A DNA stretch of 64,000 nucleotides from Rhizobacter koreensis (GTDB taxonomy: Bacteria; Pseudomonadota; Gammaproteobacteria; Burkholderiales; Burkholderiaceae_C), in the NCBI RefSeq assembly GCF_013366375.1, contig NZ_JABWMJ010000002.1, positions 598,249 to 662,248 on the forward strand. The letters run 5' to 3'. A program made the position numbers and the translations under genes. This document shows, piece by piece, positions 14,738-22,394 of the stretch (within the stretch, counting starts at the first letter, position 1; the number at the start of each line of letters is the position of its first letter). The notes below the pieces were generated by a model. The model did no database searches and was not told where the DNA came from. It worked only from the letters and a program-made list of their open reading frames with translations.

Positions 14738-17266
14738 ATGCACACCTCGCCGACGCCGCGCCGCTGGTCGCGCCGGCCCGCGCTGTGGGTCTGGCTCGGC
14801 TTTCTCGCGGTCGCGGCCGGCATCGCCGCGCGCAGCCACTACGTCGCCGACCTCACGGCGTTCCTGCCGACCGCTCCCACCGCCGAGCAGGCAGCGATGC
14901 TCGACCAGCTGACCAGCGGCAGTGCGGCGCGCCTGGTGCTGATCGGCATCGAGGGCGGCAGCGCGGAAAAGCGCGCTGCGGCGTCCCGGCGGCTCGGCGC
15001 GGAGCTGCGCGCGAGCGGCGAGTTCGACTCGGTGAACAACGGCGACACCGCTCCGTGGCAGGCGGCCGGCGAGTTCCTGTTCCAGCACCGCTACCAGCTG
15101 AGCCCGGCAGTCGCAGCCGAGCGCTTCACGGTCGAGGGATTGCGCGCCGCGATCGACGAGACCGTCTCGCTGCTCGGCACCCCGGCGGGGTCGATGATCA
15201 AGCCGATCCTGTTCCGCGACCCGACCGGCGAGACGGCGCGCATGGCCGAGGCGATGCTGCCCGAGCGCGGCCCGGCAAGCGTCGGCGGCGTCTGGGCGTC
15301 GCGAACCACCGAGCGCGCCGTGCTCGTCGCCGTGACGCACGCTGAGGGCTCCGACATCGACGGCCAGGAGCGCGCGCTCGGCGCGGTGAACATGCGCTTC
15401 GCCGCACTCGGCGATCCGGAGCTGCGCCTCGTCGTGACCGGCCCGGCCAGCTTCGCGGTCTCCTCGCGCGCGAGGATCAAGAGCGAGGTCGAGCGCCTCG
15501 CGATCGCCGGCAGCGTGCTCGTCGTCGCCCTGCTCCTGGTCGCGTTCGGCACCCTGCGCTCGCTGGCGATCGCGGTGCTGCCGGTCGCCAGCGGCGTGCT
15601 CGCCGGCATCTCGGCGGTGAGCCTCGGCTTCGGCCAGGTTCACGGCATGACGCTCGGCTTCGGCACCACGCTGATCGGCGAGGCGGTCGACTACGCGATC
15701 TACTACCTGATCCAGGCGCGACGCCGACCGGCGGGCGGCACCGCCATCAGCGCGGCGGCGAACGGCACGCCAGCGTCCGCATCGTCCGAACCCGCGACCA
15801 TCACTCGCGCGACGCCCTATGGTGCGCCGGCCGGCGGCCCGGCAGCGTCGACCGCGCCCGCACCGAGCGACAGCGCCGAAACTGGCGCCGCCCACTGGAT
15901 CCGCGACAGCTGGCCGACCGTGCGGCTCGGCCTCCTCACGTCGATCTGCGGCTTCGCGGCGCTGATCTTCGCGGGCTTTCCGGGGCTCGCGCAGCTCGGC
16001 GTGTTCTCGGTCGCGGGCCTTGCGGCGGCGGCGTTGACGACGCGCTTCGTGTTCCCGGTGCTGGCGCCGAACGGCGCCCCGGGCACGGCGCTGCGCGCCC
16101 GCCTCGGCCATTTGACCGGCCGCGCGACCGCGGCACTGCCGCGCGCGCGGGTGCCGTGCCTCGTGCTGACCGCGCTCGCGGTGGTCGCGCTCGTGCTGCT
16201 GCCGTCGCCGTGGCGCGGCGAGCTCTCCGGCCTCAGCCCGGTTTCTCCGGCCGAAATCGAACGCGACGCCGAGCTGCGCGCCGACGTGGGTGCGGCCGAC
16301 GCCGGCACGCTGGTGGTGCTGAGCGCGGCGAGCGAAGCGGCGGCGCTCGCGGCCGCCGAAGCGGCCGGCCGGCGCCTCGACCGCCTCGTCGAGGCCGGCG
16401 CGCTGCAGGGCTACGACTCGCCGGCGCGCATGCTGCCGAGCCCGCAGACGCAGCGCCAGCGCCTGGCGGCGCTGCCGGATGCCGCGACGCTGCGCGAGCG
16501 GCTCGCGCAGGCGACCGTCGACGGACCGATCGCCGCGGCGCGCCTCGAGCCATTCATCGCCGACGTCGACGCGGCGCGCCGGCTCGCGCCGCTGGACCGC
16601 GCCGCGATCGAGCAGACGCCGCTGCGCACAGCGGTCGACGCGATGCTGATCGGCGGCCACGACGGCAAGCCGTGGCGCGCGCTGCTCAGCCTGCACGCGC
16701 CCCCGCGCGGCATCGACACCGCGGCCGTGCGCAAGGCGCTCGCCGACGTGCCCGGCGCGCAGATCGTCGACACCAAGCGCGAGCTCGACGCGATCTACGC
16801 CGGTTACCTGCAGCGCGCGCTGCTGCAGGCGGGCGTCGGCGCCGTCGCGGTGCTCGCCCTGCTGGCGCTCTATCTGCGCAGCTGGCGCCGCCTCGTCGGC
16901 ATCGCCCAGCCGATCGGCGCTGCGGTGCTGATCGTGCTGGCGGTGCTGACCGCGAGCGGCGTCGCGCTCGGCATCCTGCACCTCGTGGGGCTGCTGCTCG
17001 TCGTCGCGATCGGCTCCAACTACGCGCTCTTCTTCGACAGCCTGCGCGAGACCGGCAGCGCCGACGCCGACACGCTGGCGTCGCTGCTGCTCGCCAACCT
17101 CACGGCGGTGACGTCGTTCGTGTTGCTCGCGCTCTCGAGCATGCCGGTGCTCAAGGCGATCGGGCTCGTCGTCGCGCCGGGCACCTTCGCCTGCCTGCTG
17201 CTGTCGGCCGCGTTCGTGCACGAGCGGGCGGCGCCCGCCGCAACGCGTGCAGGAGAACGCGCGTGA
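14738..17266 (+). CDS. MMPL/RND-type membrane exporter (ApeN-like)
   Basis: An 842-residue RND-superfamily membrane protein. One transmembrane segment is followed by a large periplasmic loop (about 45-250), then a five-helix bundle, a second periplasmic loop (about 500-690) and the second helix bundle ending near 830. The GMTLGFGTTLIGEAVDYAIYYLIQ segment and its counterpart VAIGSNYALFFDSL are typical of this exporter group. Residues about 327-386 form an Ala/Pro/Ser/Thr-rich insertion between two helices that most relatives should lack. Starts 11 bases after the LolA-like stop. It probably flips or exports the lipid-linked polyene from the inner membrane. Confidence 0.88.
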   Translation: MHTSPTPRRWSRRPALWVWLGFLAVAAGIAARSHYVADLTAFLPTAPTAEQAAMLDQLTSGSAARLVLIGIEGGSAEKRAAASRRLGAELRASGEFDSVNNGDTAPWQAAGEFLFQHRYQLSPAVAAERFTVEGLRAAIDETVSLLGTPAGSMIKPILFRDPTGETARMAEAMLPERGPASVGGVWASRTTERAVLVAVTHAEGSDIDGQERALGAVNMRFAALGDPELRLVVTGPASFAVSSRARIKSEVERLAIAGSVLVVALLLVAFGTLRSLAIAVLPVASGVLAGISAVSLGFGQVHGMTLGFGTTLIGEAVDYAIYYLIQARRRPAGGTAISAAANGTPASASSEPATITRATPYGAPAGGPAASTAPAPSDSAETGAAHWIRDSWPTVRLGLLTSICGFAALIFAGFPGLAQLGVFSVAGLAAAALTTRFVFPVLAPNGAPGTALRARLGHLTGRATAALPRARVPCLVLTALAVVALVLLPSPWRGELSGLSPVSPAEIERDAELRADVGAADAGTLVVLSAASEAAALAAAEAAGRRLDRLVEAGALQGYDSPARMLPSPQTQRQRLAALPDAATLRERLAQATVDGPIAAARLEPFIADVDAARRLAPLDRAAIEQTPLRTAVDAMLIGGHDGKPWRALLSLHAPPRGIDTAAVRKALADVPGAQIVDTKRELDAIYAGYLQRALLQAGVGAVAVLALLALYLRSWRRLVGIAQPIGAAVLIVLAVLTASGVALGILHLVGLLLVVAIGSNYALFFDSLRETGSADADTLASLLLANLTAVTSFVLLALSSMPVLKAIGLVVAPGTFACLLLSAAFVHERAAPAATRAGERA

Positions 17267-18114
17267 GCCGGCCCGCCGGGGGCCCGGGCGAGGCCTCGTC
17301 GCACCGCATGCCGCCGTTCGTCGCCGCGAGCGTCGCCTGCCACGTCGGGGCCGGTGCCGGCGCGCTCGCGTTCCCGGGGCAGTGGGAGTGGGCGGCCGGG
17401 GCGGTCGCGCTCAACCACGTCGCGCTGACCGCCGCCGGGCTGTGGCCGCGCTCGACCTGGCTCGGCCCGAACCTGCGTCGCCTGCCCGCCGCATCCGCCG
17501 AGCGCGGCGAGGTCGCGCTGACGATCGACGACGGCCCGGAGCCGGACGTCACGCCGGCGGTGCTCGACCTGCTCGACCGGCACGGCGCGCGCGCCACGTT
17601 CTTCTGCATCGCCGACCGGGCGGCGCGCCACCCCGAGCTCTGCCGCGAGATCGTCGCGCGCGGCCATAGCGTGCAGAACCACAGCCAACGCCACGCGCAC
17701 AACTTCTCGCTGCTCGGGCCGCGCGGCTTCGCGCGCGAGCTCGGCGCGGCGCAGGACACCGTCAGCGCCGTCACCGGCATCCGCCCGCGGTTCTTTCGCG
17801 CGCCGGCGGGCCTGCGCAACCCGCTGCTCGACCGCGAGCTGCGCCGCCTCGATCTGCAGCTCGTCAGCTGGACGCGGCGCGGCTTCGACACCGTGCGCCA
17901 CGAACCCGCACGCGTGCTGCAGACGCTGACGCGGGGCCTTGCCGCGGGCGACATCCTGCTGCTGCACGACGGCAATGCGGCGCGCGCGCCGAGCGGCCGG
18001 CCGGTGATCCTGGAAGTGCTGCCCGCGCTGCTCGAGCGCTGCGCCGCCGCCGGGCTGCACAGCGTGACGCTGCCCGAGGCGATCGACGGTCCGGCGACCG
18101 ACGCGAACCGATGA
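17263..18114 (+). CDS. Polysaccharide deacetylase (NodB-type)
   Basis: A 283-residue carbohydrate esterase family 4 protein. The NodB motifs are present: TIDDGPEPDVTP with the catalytic/metal aspartates (about residue 87), the metal histidines in NHSQRHAHN, and RAPAGLRN. After two N-terminal hydrophobic stretches the catalytic domain covers about 80-270. The start is GTG at 17263, preceded by AGGAGA at 17251-17256 with a six-base spacer, and overlapping the exporter stop (GTGA); an ATG at 17308 is a less favoured alternative. NodB-like genes are found in several APE clusters, and the acetylated substrate there is unknown to me. Confidence 0.88.
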   Translation: MSRPAGGPGEASSHRMPPFVAASVACHVGAGAGALAFPGQWEWAAGAVALNHVALTAAGLWPRSTWLGPNLRRLPAASAERGEVALTIDDGPEPDVTPAVLDLLDRHGARATFFCIADRAARHPELCREIVARGHSVQNHSQRHAHNFSLLGPRGFARELGAAQDTVSAVTGIRPRFFRAPAGLRNPLLDRELRRLDLQLVSWTRRGFDTVRHEPARVLQTLTRGLAAGDILLLHDGNAARAPSGRPVILEVLPALLERCAAAGLHSVTLPEAIDGPATDANR

Positions 18115-18608
18115 ACGAACACCTCGACCACGCCGCGATCGAGCGGCTGATCCCGCACCGCGGTCCGATGTGCCTGCTCGATCGCCTCGAGAGCTGGGAC
18201 GCGACGCGCATCGTCTGCGTCGCGACCAACCACCGCGACCCGCGCCACCCGCTGCGCACGCGCAGCGGCCTGCTGGCGAGCGCGACGATCGAATACGCGG
18301 CGCAGGCGATGGCGCTGCACGGCGCGCTGCTCGGCCGCGCGGCGGGCGTCGAGCCTTCCGCCGGCTATCTGGCGAGCGCGCGCGGCGTGGTGCTGGCACG
18401 CTGGCGGCTCGACGATCTGCCGGCGGGCACCGACGCGGCCGAGGGCGCAGCCGACGCGTTCCCGCCGGACGCCTTGCGCATCGAAGCCACGCGCCAGGCC
18501 GGCGACGCGCGCCAGATCCTCTACGCATTCGACGTCACGCACCGCGGCAGCGCGGTCGCGAGCGGGCGCGCCGCCGTCGTCCTCAACACCTCGATCGAAC
18601 CCCGATGA
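18111..18608 (+). CDS. Hotdog-fold dehydratase (ApeP-like)
   Basis: A 165-residue protein beginning with IERLIPHRGPMCLLDRLE, the characteristic start of the ApeP/FabZ-like 3-hydroxyacyl-ACP dehydratase group in aryl polyene clusters, followed by ATIEYAAQAMALHGALLG. It probably pairs with the dehydratase at 12633 to introduce double bonds. It overlaps the deacetylase stop and the ketoreductase start by four bases each, so all three should be made in fixed proportion. Confidence 0.87.
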   Translation: MNEHLDHAAIERLIPHRGPMCLLDRLESWDATRIVCVATNHRDPRHPLRTRSGLLASATIEYAAQAMALHGALLGRAAGVEPSAGYLASARGVVLARWRLDDLPAGTDAAEGAADAFPPDALRIEATRQAGDARQILYAFDVTHRGSAVASGRAAVVLNTSIEPR

Positions 18609-19339
18609 AAGCTTCCACTCCGCGGCGGGCCCTCGTCACCGGCGCCAGCGGCGCTCTTGGCCGCGCCATCGCCGAGCGCCTGGCGCACAACGGAGCCCAC
18701 GTCGTCGTGCATGCCAACCGGCGTCTCGAGCAGGCCGTCGAGGTCGCCGACGCGATCCGCGCCGCAGGCGGCAGCGCCGAGGCGATCGCGTTCGACGTCA
18801 CCGACGCGGCGGCGACGCACGCCGCCTGCACCCGGCTGCTGGCCGGCGGTTCGGTGCAGATCGTCGTCAACAACGCCGGGCTGCACGACGACGCGGTGTT
18901 CCCGGCGATGCGCGCCGAACAGTGGAGCCGGGTGATCGACGTGTCGCTCAACGGCTTCTTCCACGTCACCCAGCCGCTGATGATGGCGATGATCCGCTCG
19001 CGCTGGGGCCGCATCGTCAACGTGTCGTCGGTCGCGGCGCTCACCGGCAACCGCGGCCAGGTGAACTACGCGGCGGCCAAGGGCGCGCTCAACAGCGCGA
19101 CCAAGGCGCTCGCGCTCGAGGTGGCGAGCCGCGGCATCACCGTGAACGCGGTGGCGCCCGGGATCATCGCCTCCGGGATGGCGGATGCCGCGTTCGACGC
19201 CGCCGCGATCGAGCGCATCGTGCCGATGAAGCGCGCCGGCCGCGCCGACGAGGTCGCGGCGCTGGTCGGATTCCTCGCCTCCGACGACGCTGGCTACATC
19301 AGCGGGCAGGTGATCTCGATCAACGGCGCGATGATCTGA
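18605..19339 (+). CDS. 3-oxoacyl-ACP reductase, FabG-type (ApeQ-like)
   Basis: A 244-residue classical short-chain dehydrogenase. The cofactor loop is GASGALG (13-19), NNAG is at about 89-92, and the catalytic residues are S142, Y155 and K159 (NYAAAK). It would reduce 3-oxoacyl-ACP to 3-hydroxyacyl-ACP in each polyene extension cycle. It is the last gene of the ten-gene operon. In many aryl polyene clusters a ketosynthase gene follows this reductase, but none does here. Confidence 0.93.
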   Translation: MKASTPRRALVTGASGALGRAIAERLAHNGAHVVVHANRRLEQAVEVADAIRAAGGSAEAIAFDVTDAAATHAACTRLLAGGSVQIVVNNAGLHDDAVFPAMRAEQWSRVIDVSLNGFFHVTQPLMMAMIRSRWGRIVNVSSVAALTGNRGQVNYAAAKGALNSATKALALEVASRGITVNAVAPGIIASGMADAAFDAAAIERIVPMKRAGRADEVAALVGFLASDDAGYISGQVISINGAMI

Positions 19340-19372
19340 GCGCGCGCGACGCCGGTCCGTCGATTGCCCATG

Positions 19373-19406
19373 GTCTCCGCGACACCGCACCGTCGCGATC
19401 GGAGAC
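19373..19406 (+). promoter_or_regulatory. Hairpin covering the ribosome binding site of the next gene
   Basis: GTCTCCG at 19373-19379 can pair fully with CGGAGAC at 19400-19406, and inside that CGAC (19380-19383) can pair with GTCG (19392-19395). The right arm contains GGAGA, the only good ribosome binding site for the ATG at 19411. Folding would hide it, so translation could be controlled by RNA structure or by coupling. No U-tract follows, so it does not look like a terminator. Confidence 0.4.
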
Positions 19407-19410
19407 ACCC

Positions 19411-20034
19411 ATGAGCCTCAGGAATTTCACGCTGGCGCTCGGCGCCGCGTACCTCGCTGCCAACGTCCTTCTGAAGAAGCGACGTCAGAGCGACGGTGCT
19501 GCCGGTGAGGCCGGCGACGCGAGCGACAATCTCTTCGCCGGCGGCGAGGACCGCGCGCGTCGGCGTGGCGCGGCTGGCGGCGCGATGGCGCCGACGTCGC
19601 CGCTCGAAAGCGGCGCCACCGCGGGGCCGGCGGCGGCCAGCGCCGCGCCCGCGGTGAAGTCGCCCGGCGAATCGGGCGGCAGCCGGAGCGGCGAAGCCGG
19701 CGGGTCGCTCACCGGGTCGAGCGGCCCGACGGGCGCGATGACCGGCTCGGTCGGGGCGCACCCCGACCCGCTCGCGTCGGCCGCCGGTCGCGGCGAGTCG
19801 GGCGGCGCCGCAAGCGGCAACGACAGCGGCGTCGCACGCACGGCGGTGCCGGGTGGCGAGACGGCGGCAACCGGCCTGTCGGGCGTCGGGCTCGGCTCGC
19901 CGAACCCGGCCGAACGCCTCAACCAGACTGGCGCCGCCGGCGGCACGGGCAGCGACAACCTGTTTGACTCCAACTCGCAGGAGGGCTCGGAGCCCAAGGC
20001 GCCGGGGCTGCCGGACCTGATGCGGGGCGCCTGA
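19411..20034 (+). CDS. Glycine/serine/alanine-rich protein of unknown function
   Basis: A 207-residue protein that I do not recognise. Residues 1-20 (NFTLALGAAYLAANVLL) form a short hydrophobic segment followed by KKRR, resembling a membrane anchor with the remainder on the positive (cytoplasmic) side. The rest is low-complexity Gly/Ser/Ala/Pro sequence expected to be disordered. A short motif SDNLF occurs twice, near residue 38 and near residue 183. The ribosome binding site GGAGA is five bases upstream but lies in a hairpin. Coding status is supported by the RBS, the third-position GC pattern and the paired downstream gene of similar character. Confidence 0.65.
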   Translation: MSLRNFTLALGAAYLAANVLLKKRRQSDGAAGEAGDASDNLFAGGEDRARRRGAAGGAMAPTSPLESGATAGPAAASAAPAVKSPGESGGSRSGEAGGSLTGSSGPTGAMTGSVGAHPDPLASAAGRGESGGAASGNDSGVARTAVPGGETAATGLSGVGLGSPNPAERLNQTGAAGGTGSDNLFDSNSQEGSEPKAPGLPDLMRGA

Positions 20035-20127
20035 GGCCGAGGCGCCGAACACGCCAGCGCATCGGCGGGCACCACGGTTGCCGAGCCACCACACCGGGCG
20101 CGACGGCGCCGCAGCACAGGAGAAGCG

Positions 20128-20640
20128 ATGAGCAACGCAGCAGGGGGCGGTACGCCCGAGAACCAGCGCGATCAGGAGACCCAAGGCGGCGTCGCGCCCA
20201 AGACCTACGACGGCAAGAGTGGTGGCGAGGCGCGGCCGGGGAACGGCGGGGGCTCCGGCAGCAGCGGCGGCCAAGCTGGCAGCCAGAGCGGCAGCGGCGG
20301 CGGCGTGTCCAACTACGGCGGCGCCGATCCGCAGCAGGCGACCGACGCCCGCACCGACGCCTCGCGTGGCACCACCGGCCGGATGGCGCAGAGCGGCGGC
20401 GATGCCTCGGCTGACAATCGTGCCGGTCAGGCGGTCGGCGAAGGCATGGGATCGCGCGCCGGCAGCACGCTTGGCTCGCAGAGCGAGCGCACCGGCATGG
20501 CCGACGGTCAGCCGTCCGGGTCGTCGCAGGGGCTCACCGGCGCCCAAGGCAGCGGCGGTGGCGCCGATCGGCCGCCACCGGGCACCGGCAACCCGCCGCC
20601 GCGCGGCAGCGGTGGCCAGACCGGCAGCGGCGCGGGCTGA
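20128..20640 (+). CDS. Glycine/serine-rich hydrophilic protein of unknown function
   Basis: A 170-residue, very hydrophilic protein with no signal peptide or membrane segment, rich in Gly, Ser, Gln, Asp and Ala, and with almost no bulky hydrophobic residues. Composition resembles stress- or desiccation-associated disordered proteins, but no hydrophilin or LEA repeat can be pointed out. AGGAGA sits six to seven bases ahead of the ATG. The C-terminus ends in a run of glycine and proline. It follows another low-complexity gene by 93 bases and is probably co-transcribed with it. Confidence 0.65.
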   Translation: MSNAAGGGTPENQRDQETQGGVAPKTYDGKSGGEARPGNGGGSGSSGGQAGSQSGSGGGVSNYGGADPQQATDARTDASRGTTGRMAQSGGDASADNRAGQAVGEGMGSRAGSTLGSQSERTGMADGQPSGSSQGLTGAQGSGGGADRPPPGTGNPPPRGSGGQTGSGAG

Positions 20641-20828
20641 CCTGGCTGGCGCGGGACGCCTGCCGGACCTCACCTCGCTGACTGAAGCGCCCGAGCTCTC
20701 GCACGGGAACGCCGTCAGCGGCCCGCGGCAGCGCGCGTCGAGGCAAGCCGTTACCGATCGGCGCCCAAGTCCAGGTTCGAGGCGGGCCGGGATTCGGCCG
20801 GAGGCCTGGCGCGCCGCGCCCGTCCGGG

Positions 20829-21638
20829 TCAGCGCCCGCCGGGCCGCCGGCGACCGGATCGGCGGCGCAGGTCGAAGGGCGGCCGGCCGCTGGCGCGCCT
20901 GAGCAGCAGCAGCGGCAGCCGCACTAGGAACCCGCCCATCAGCCGCAGATGCATCCAGCTCAGCAGCGCGTTGTCGCGGCCGTAGCGGAAGTGCGAGACG
21001 CCGCCCTCGTCGTGTCGCAGGTACTTGACCGGCGCAGCGATGTTGAGCGGCGAGACGCCGCGCCAGGCGAGCCGCACGACCGCCTCGGTGTCGAAGTCGA
21101 AACGGCGCATCCAGCGCTGGCCTTCCATGACCGCGATCAGCGGCGCGATCGGGTAGACGCGAAAGCCGTAGAGCGAATCGTCGATGCCGGCGCCGAGGGT
21201 CTCGAGGTTGGTCCAGGCGTTCGAGATGCGACGTCCGCGCACCCGTAGCAGCGGGGCCGAAGCGTCGAACACCGGTCGGCCGAGCACCATGGCGTGCGGA
21301 AGACGCTGCGACTCGGCCATGAACGGCCCGATCAGGTCGGCCGGGTGCTGCCCGTCCGAGTCCATCGTGAGCGCGTGCGTGAAACCTGAGGCGTGCGCGG
21401 CGCGCAGCGCGTGCAGCACCGCCGCACCCTTGCCGCAGTTGGTCGGCAGCACCATCACGTGCAGCGCCGGGTCGTCGAGCGCCATCTGCTGCAGGCCTTC
21501 GGCGGTGCCGTCGGTGCTGCCGTCGACCACCACCCAGACCGGCGCCCACGCTGCCCGTGCCGCGCGCACCGTGGCGTAGACCGTGGCGCCGGTGTTGTAG
21601 CTCGGGATGATGACGAGGTGGGTCGGCGACGGCGTCAA
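20829..21638 (-). CDS. Family 2 glycosyltransferase
   Basis: A 269-residue GT-A fold glycosyltransferase. It starts with HLVIIPSYNTGA, has VVVDGSTDGT, and a DxD-type motif TMDSDGQHPAD, then a C-terminal hydrophobic segment. The most likely start is TTG at 21638, because its TTGA overlaps the upstream acyltransferase stop and GGAG lies eight bases upstream; no ATG is available near the fold's beginning. It forms a unit with the PlsC-type acyltransferase and the halogenase-like gene. In aryl polyene clusters, GT2 and acyltransferase genes or fused domains help build the lipid-sugar head, which I infer here. Confidence 0.87.
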   Translation of the reverse strand: MTPSPTHLVIIPSYNTGATVYATVRAARAAWAPVWVVVDGSTDGTAEGLQQMALDDPALHVMVLPTNCGKGAAVLHALRAAHASGFTHALTMDSDGQHPADLIGPFMAESQRLPHAMVLGRPVFDASAPLLRVRGRRISNAWTNLETLGAGIDDSLYGFRVYPIAPLIAVMEGQRWMRRFDFDTEAVVRLAWRGVSPLNIAAPVKYLRHDEGGVSHFRYGRDNALLSWMHLRLMGGFLVRLPLLLLRRASGRPPFDLRRRSGRRRPGGR

Positions 21639-22375
21639 GACCGCAGCTCCGCCGCGAAGTAGGCCTCGAGGCGCGCCAGCGTCGCCCGGTGATCGGCGTC
21701 CGGCATGAAGCGCTCGCCGAGGCGCGCGCGCACGACGATCGGCACCGGCGGCACGCGCAGCAGCGGCCAACCCTTGCGCAGGTACGGCGAGTCGGTTTCG
21801 ATGATCACGGTCTGGATCGGCACCTGCGCGAGCTGCGCGATGCGGGTGATGCCGGGCCGGAACGGGTCGATCGGGCCGCTCACGGTGCGCGTGCCCTCCG
21901 GGAACAGCACCAGCTGGCCGCCCTCGCGCAGGGTCGCGGCGGCGTCGCGGATGAGCGCGCGCGGCGAGTCGTTGCAGATGTAGCGCGCGAGGCGCGCGCC
22001 CGCGCCGAGAAAGACGTTGCGCATCAGCTCGGCCTTCATGACGCAGACGCCGCGCGGCAGCCGCGCCGTCAGGATCACGGCGTCGAGCATGCTCGGGTGG
22101 TTCGCCGCGACGATGAGGCCGCCGGGCTCGTCGCACAGCGCGTCGAGCGCGCCCGAGTCGACGCGCATCATGCCGAGCGCCTGCGCGCTCGCGATGAACG
22201 AGCGGAACACCCACGAGATGCCGGCGCGTCCGACCGCGCTGCCGCGGCGCCGGCTGAGGAGGGCCTGCAGCAGCGGCGAGACGAGGTCCCACGCCAGCAT
22301 CGTCACGCCGAGCTGAACGATCAGCGCGGCGAACAGCAGACGATGGTGGAGACGGGGCGGCCGCACCGCGGTCAC
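21635..22375 (-). CDS. 1-acylglycerol-3-phosphate acyltransferase-like protein (PlsC family)
   Basis: A 246-residue acyltransferase with the family's NHPSMLD (H-x4-D catalytic pair) and FPEGTR motifs, and an N-terminal hydrophobic segment. It transfers acyl chains to a hydroxyl on a lipid or glycolipid. Its start lies 19 bases after the halogenase-like gene ends, and its stop overlaps the glycosyltransferase start, giving a three-gene operon. The position suggests attachment of the polyene to a lipid carrier rather than general phospholipid synthesis; that is inference. Confidence 0.9.
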   Translation of the reverse strand: MTAVRPPRLHHRLLFAALIVQLGVTMLAWDLVSPLLQALLSRRRGSAVGRAGISWVFRSFIASAQALGMMRVDSGALDALCDEPGGLIVAANHPSMLDAVILTARLPRGVCVMKAELMRNVFLGAGARLARYICNDSPRALIRDAAATLREGGQLVLFPEGTRTVSGPIDPFRPGITRIAQLAQVPIQTVIIETDSPYLRKGWPLLRVPPVPIVVRARLGERFMPDADHRATLARLEAYFAAELRS

Positions 22376-22394
22376 CCGGCCGACGCTCGGGCGC

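Noticed and set aside
12938..17221. A very long open frame (over 1400 codons) on the minus strand opposite the LolA-like and MMPL genes
   Set aside because: It is rich in Arg, Ala, Gly and His without any domain, and lies opposite genes with clear motifs. It is the usual mirror frame of GC-rich coding sequence.
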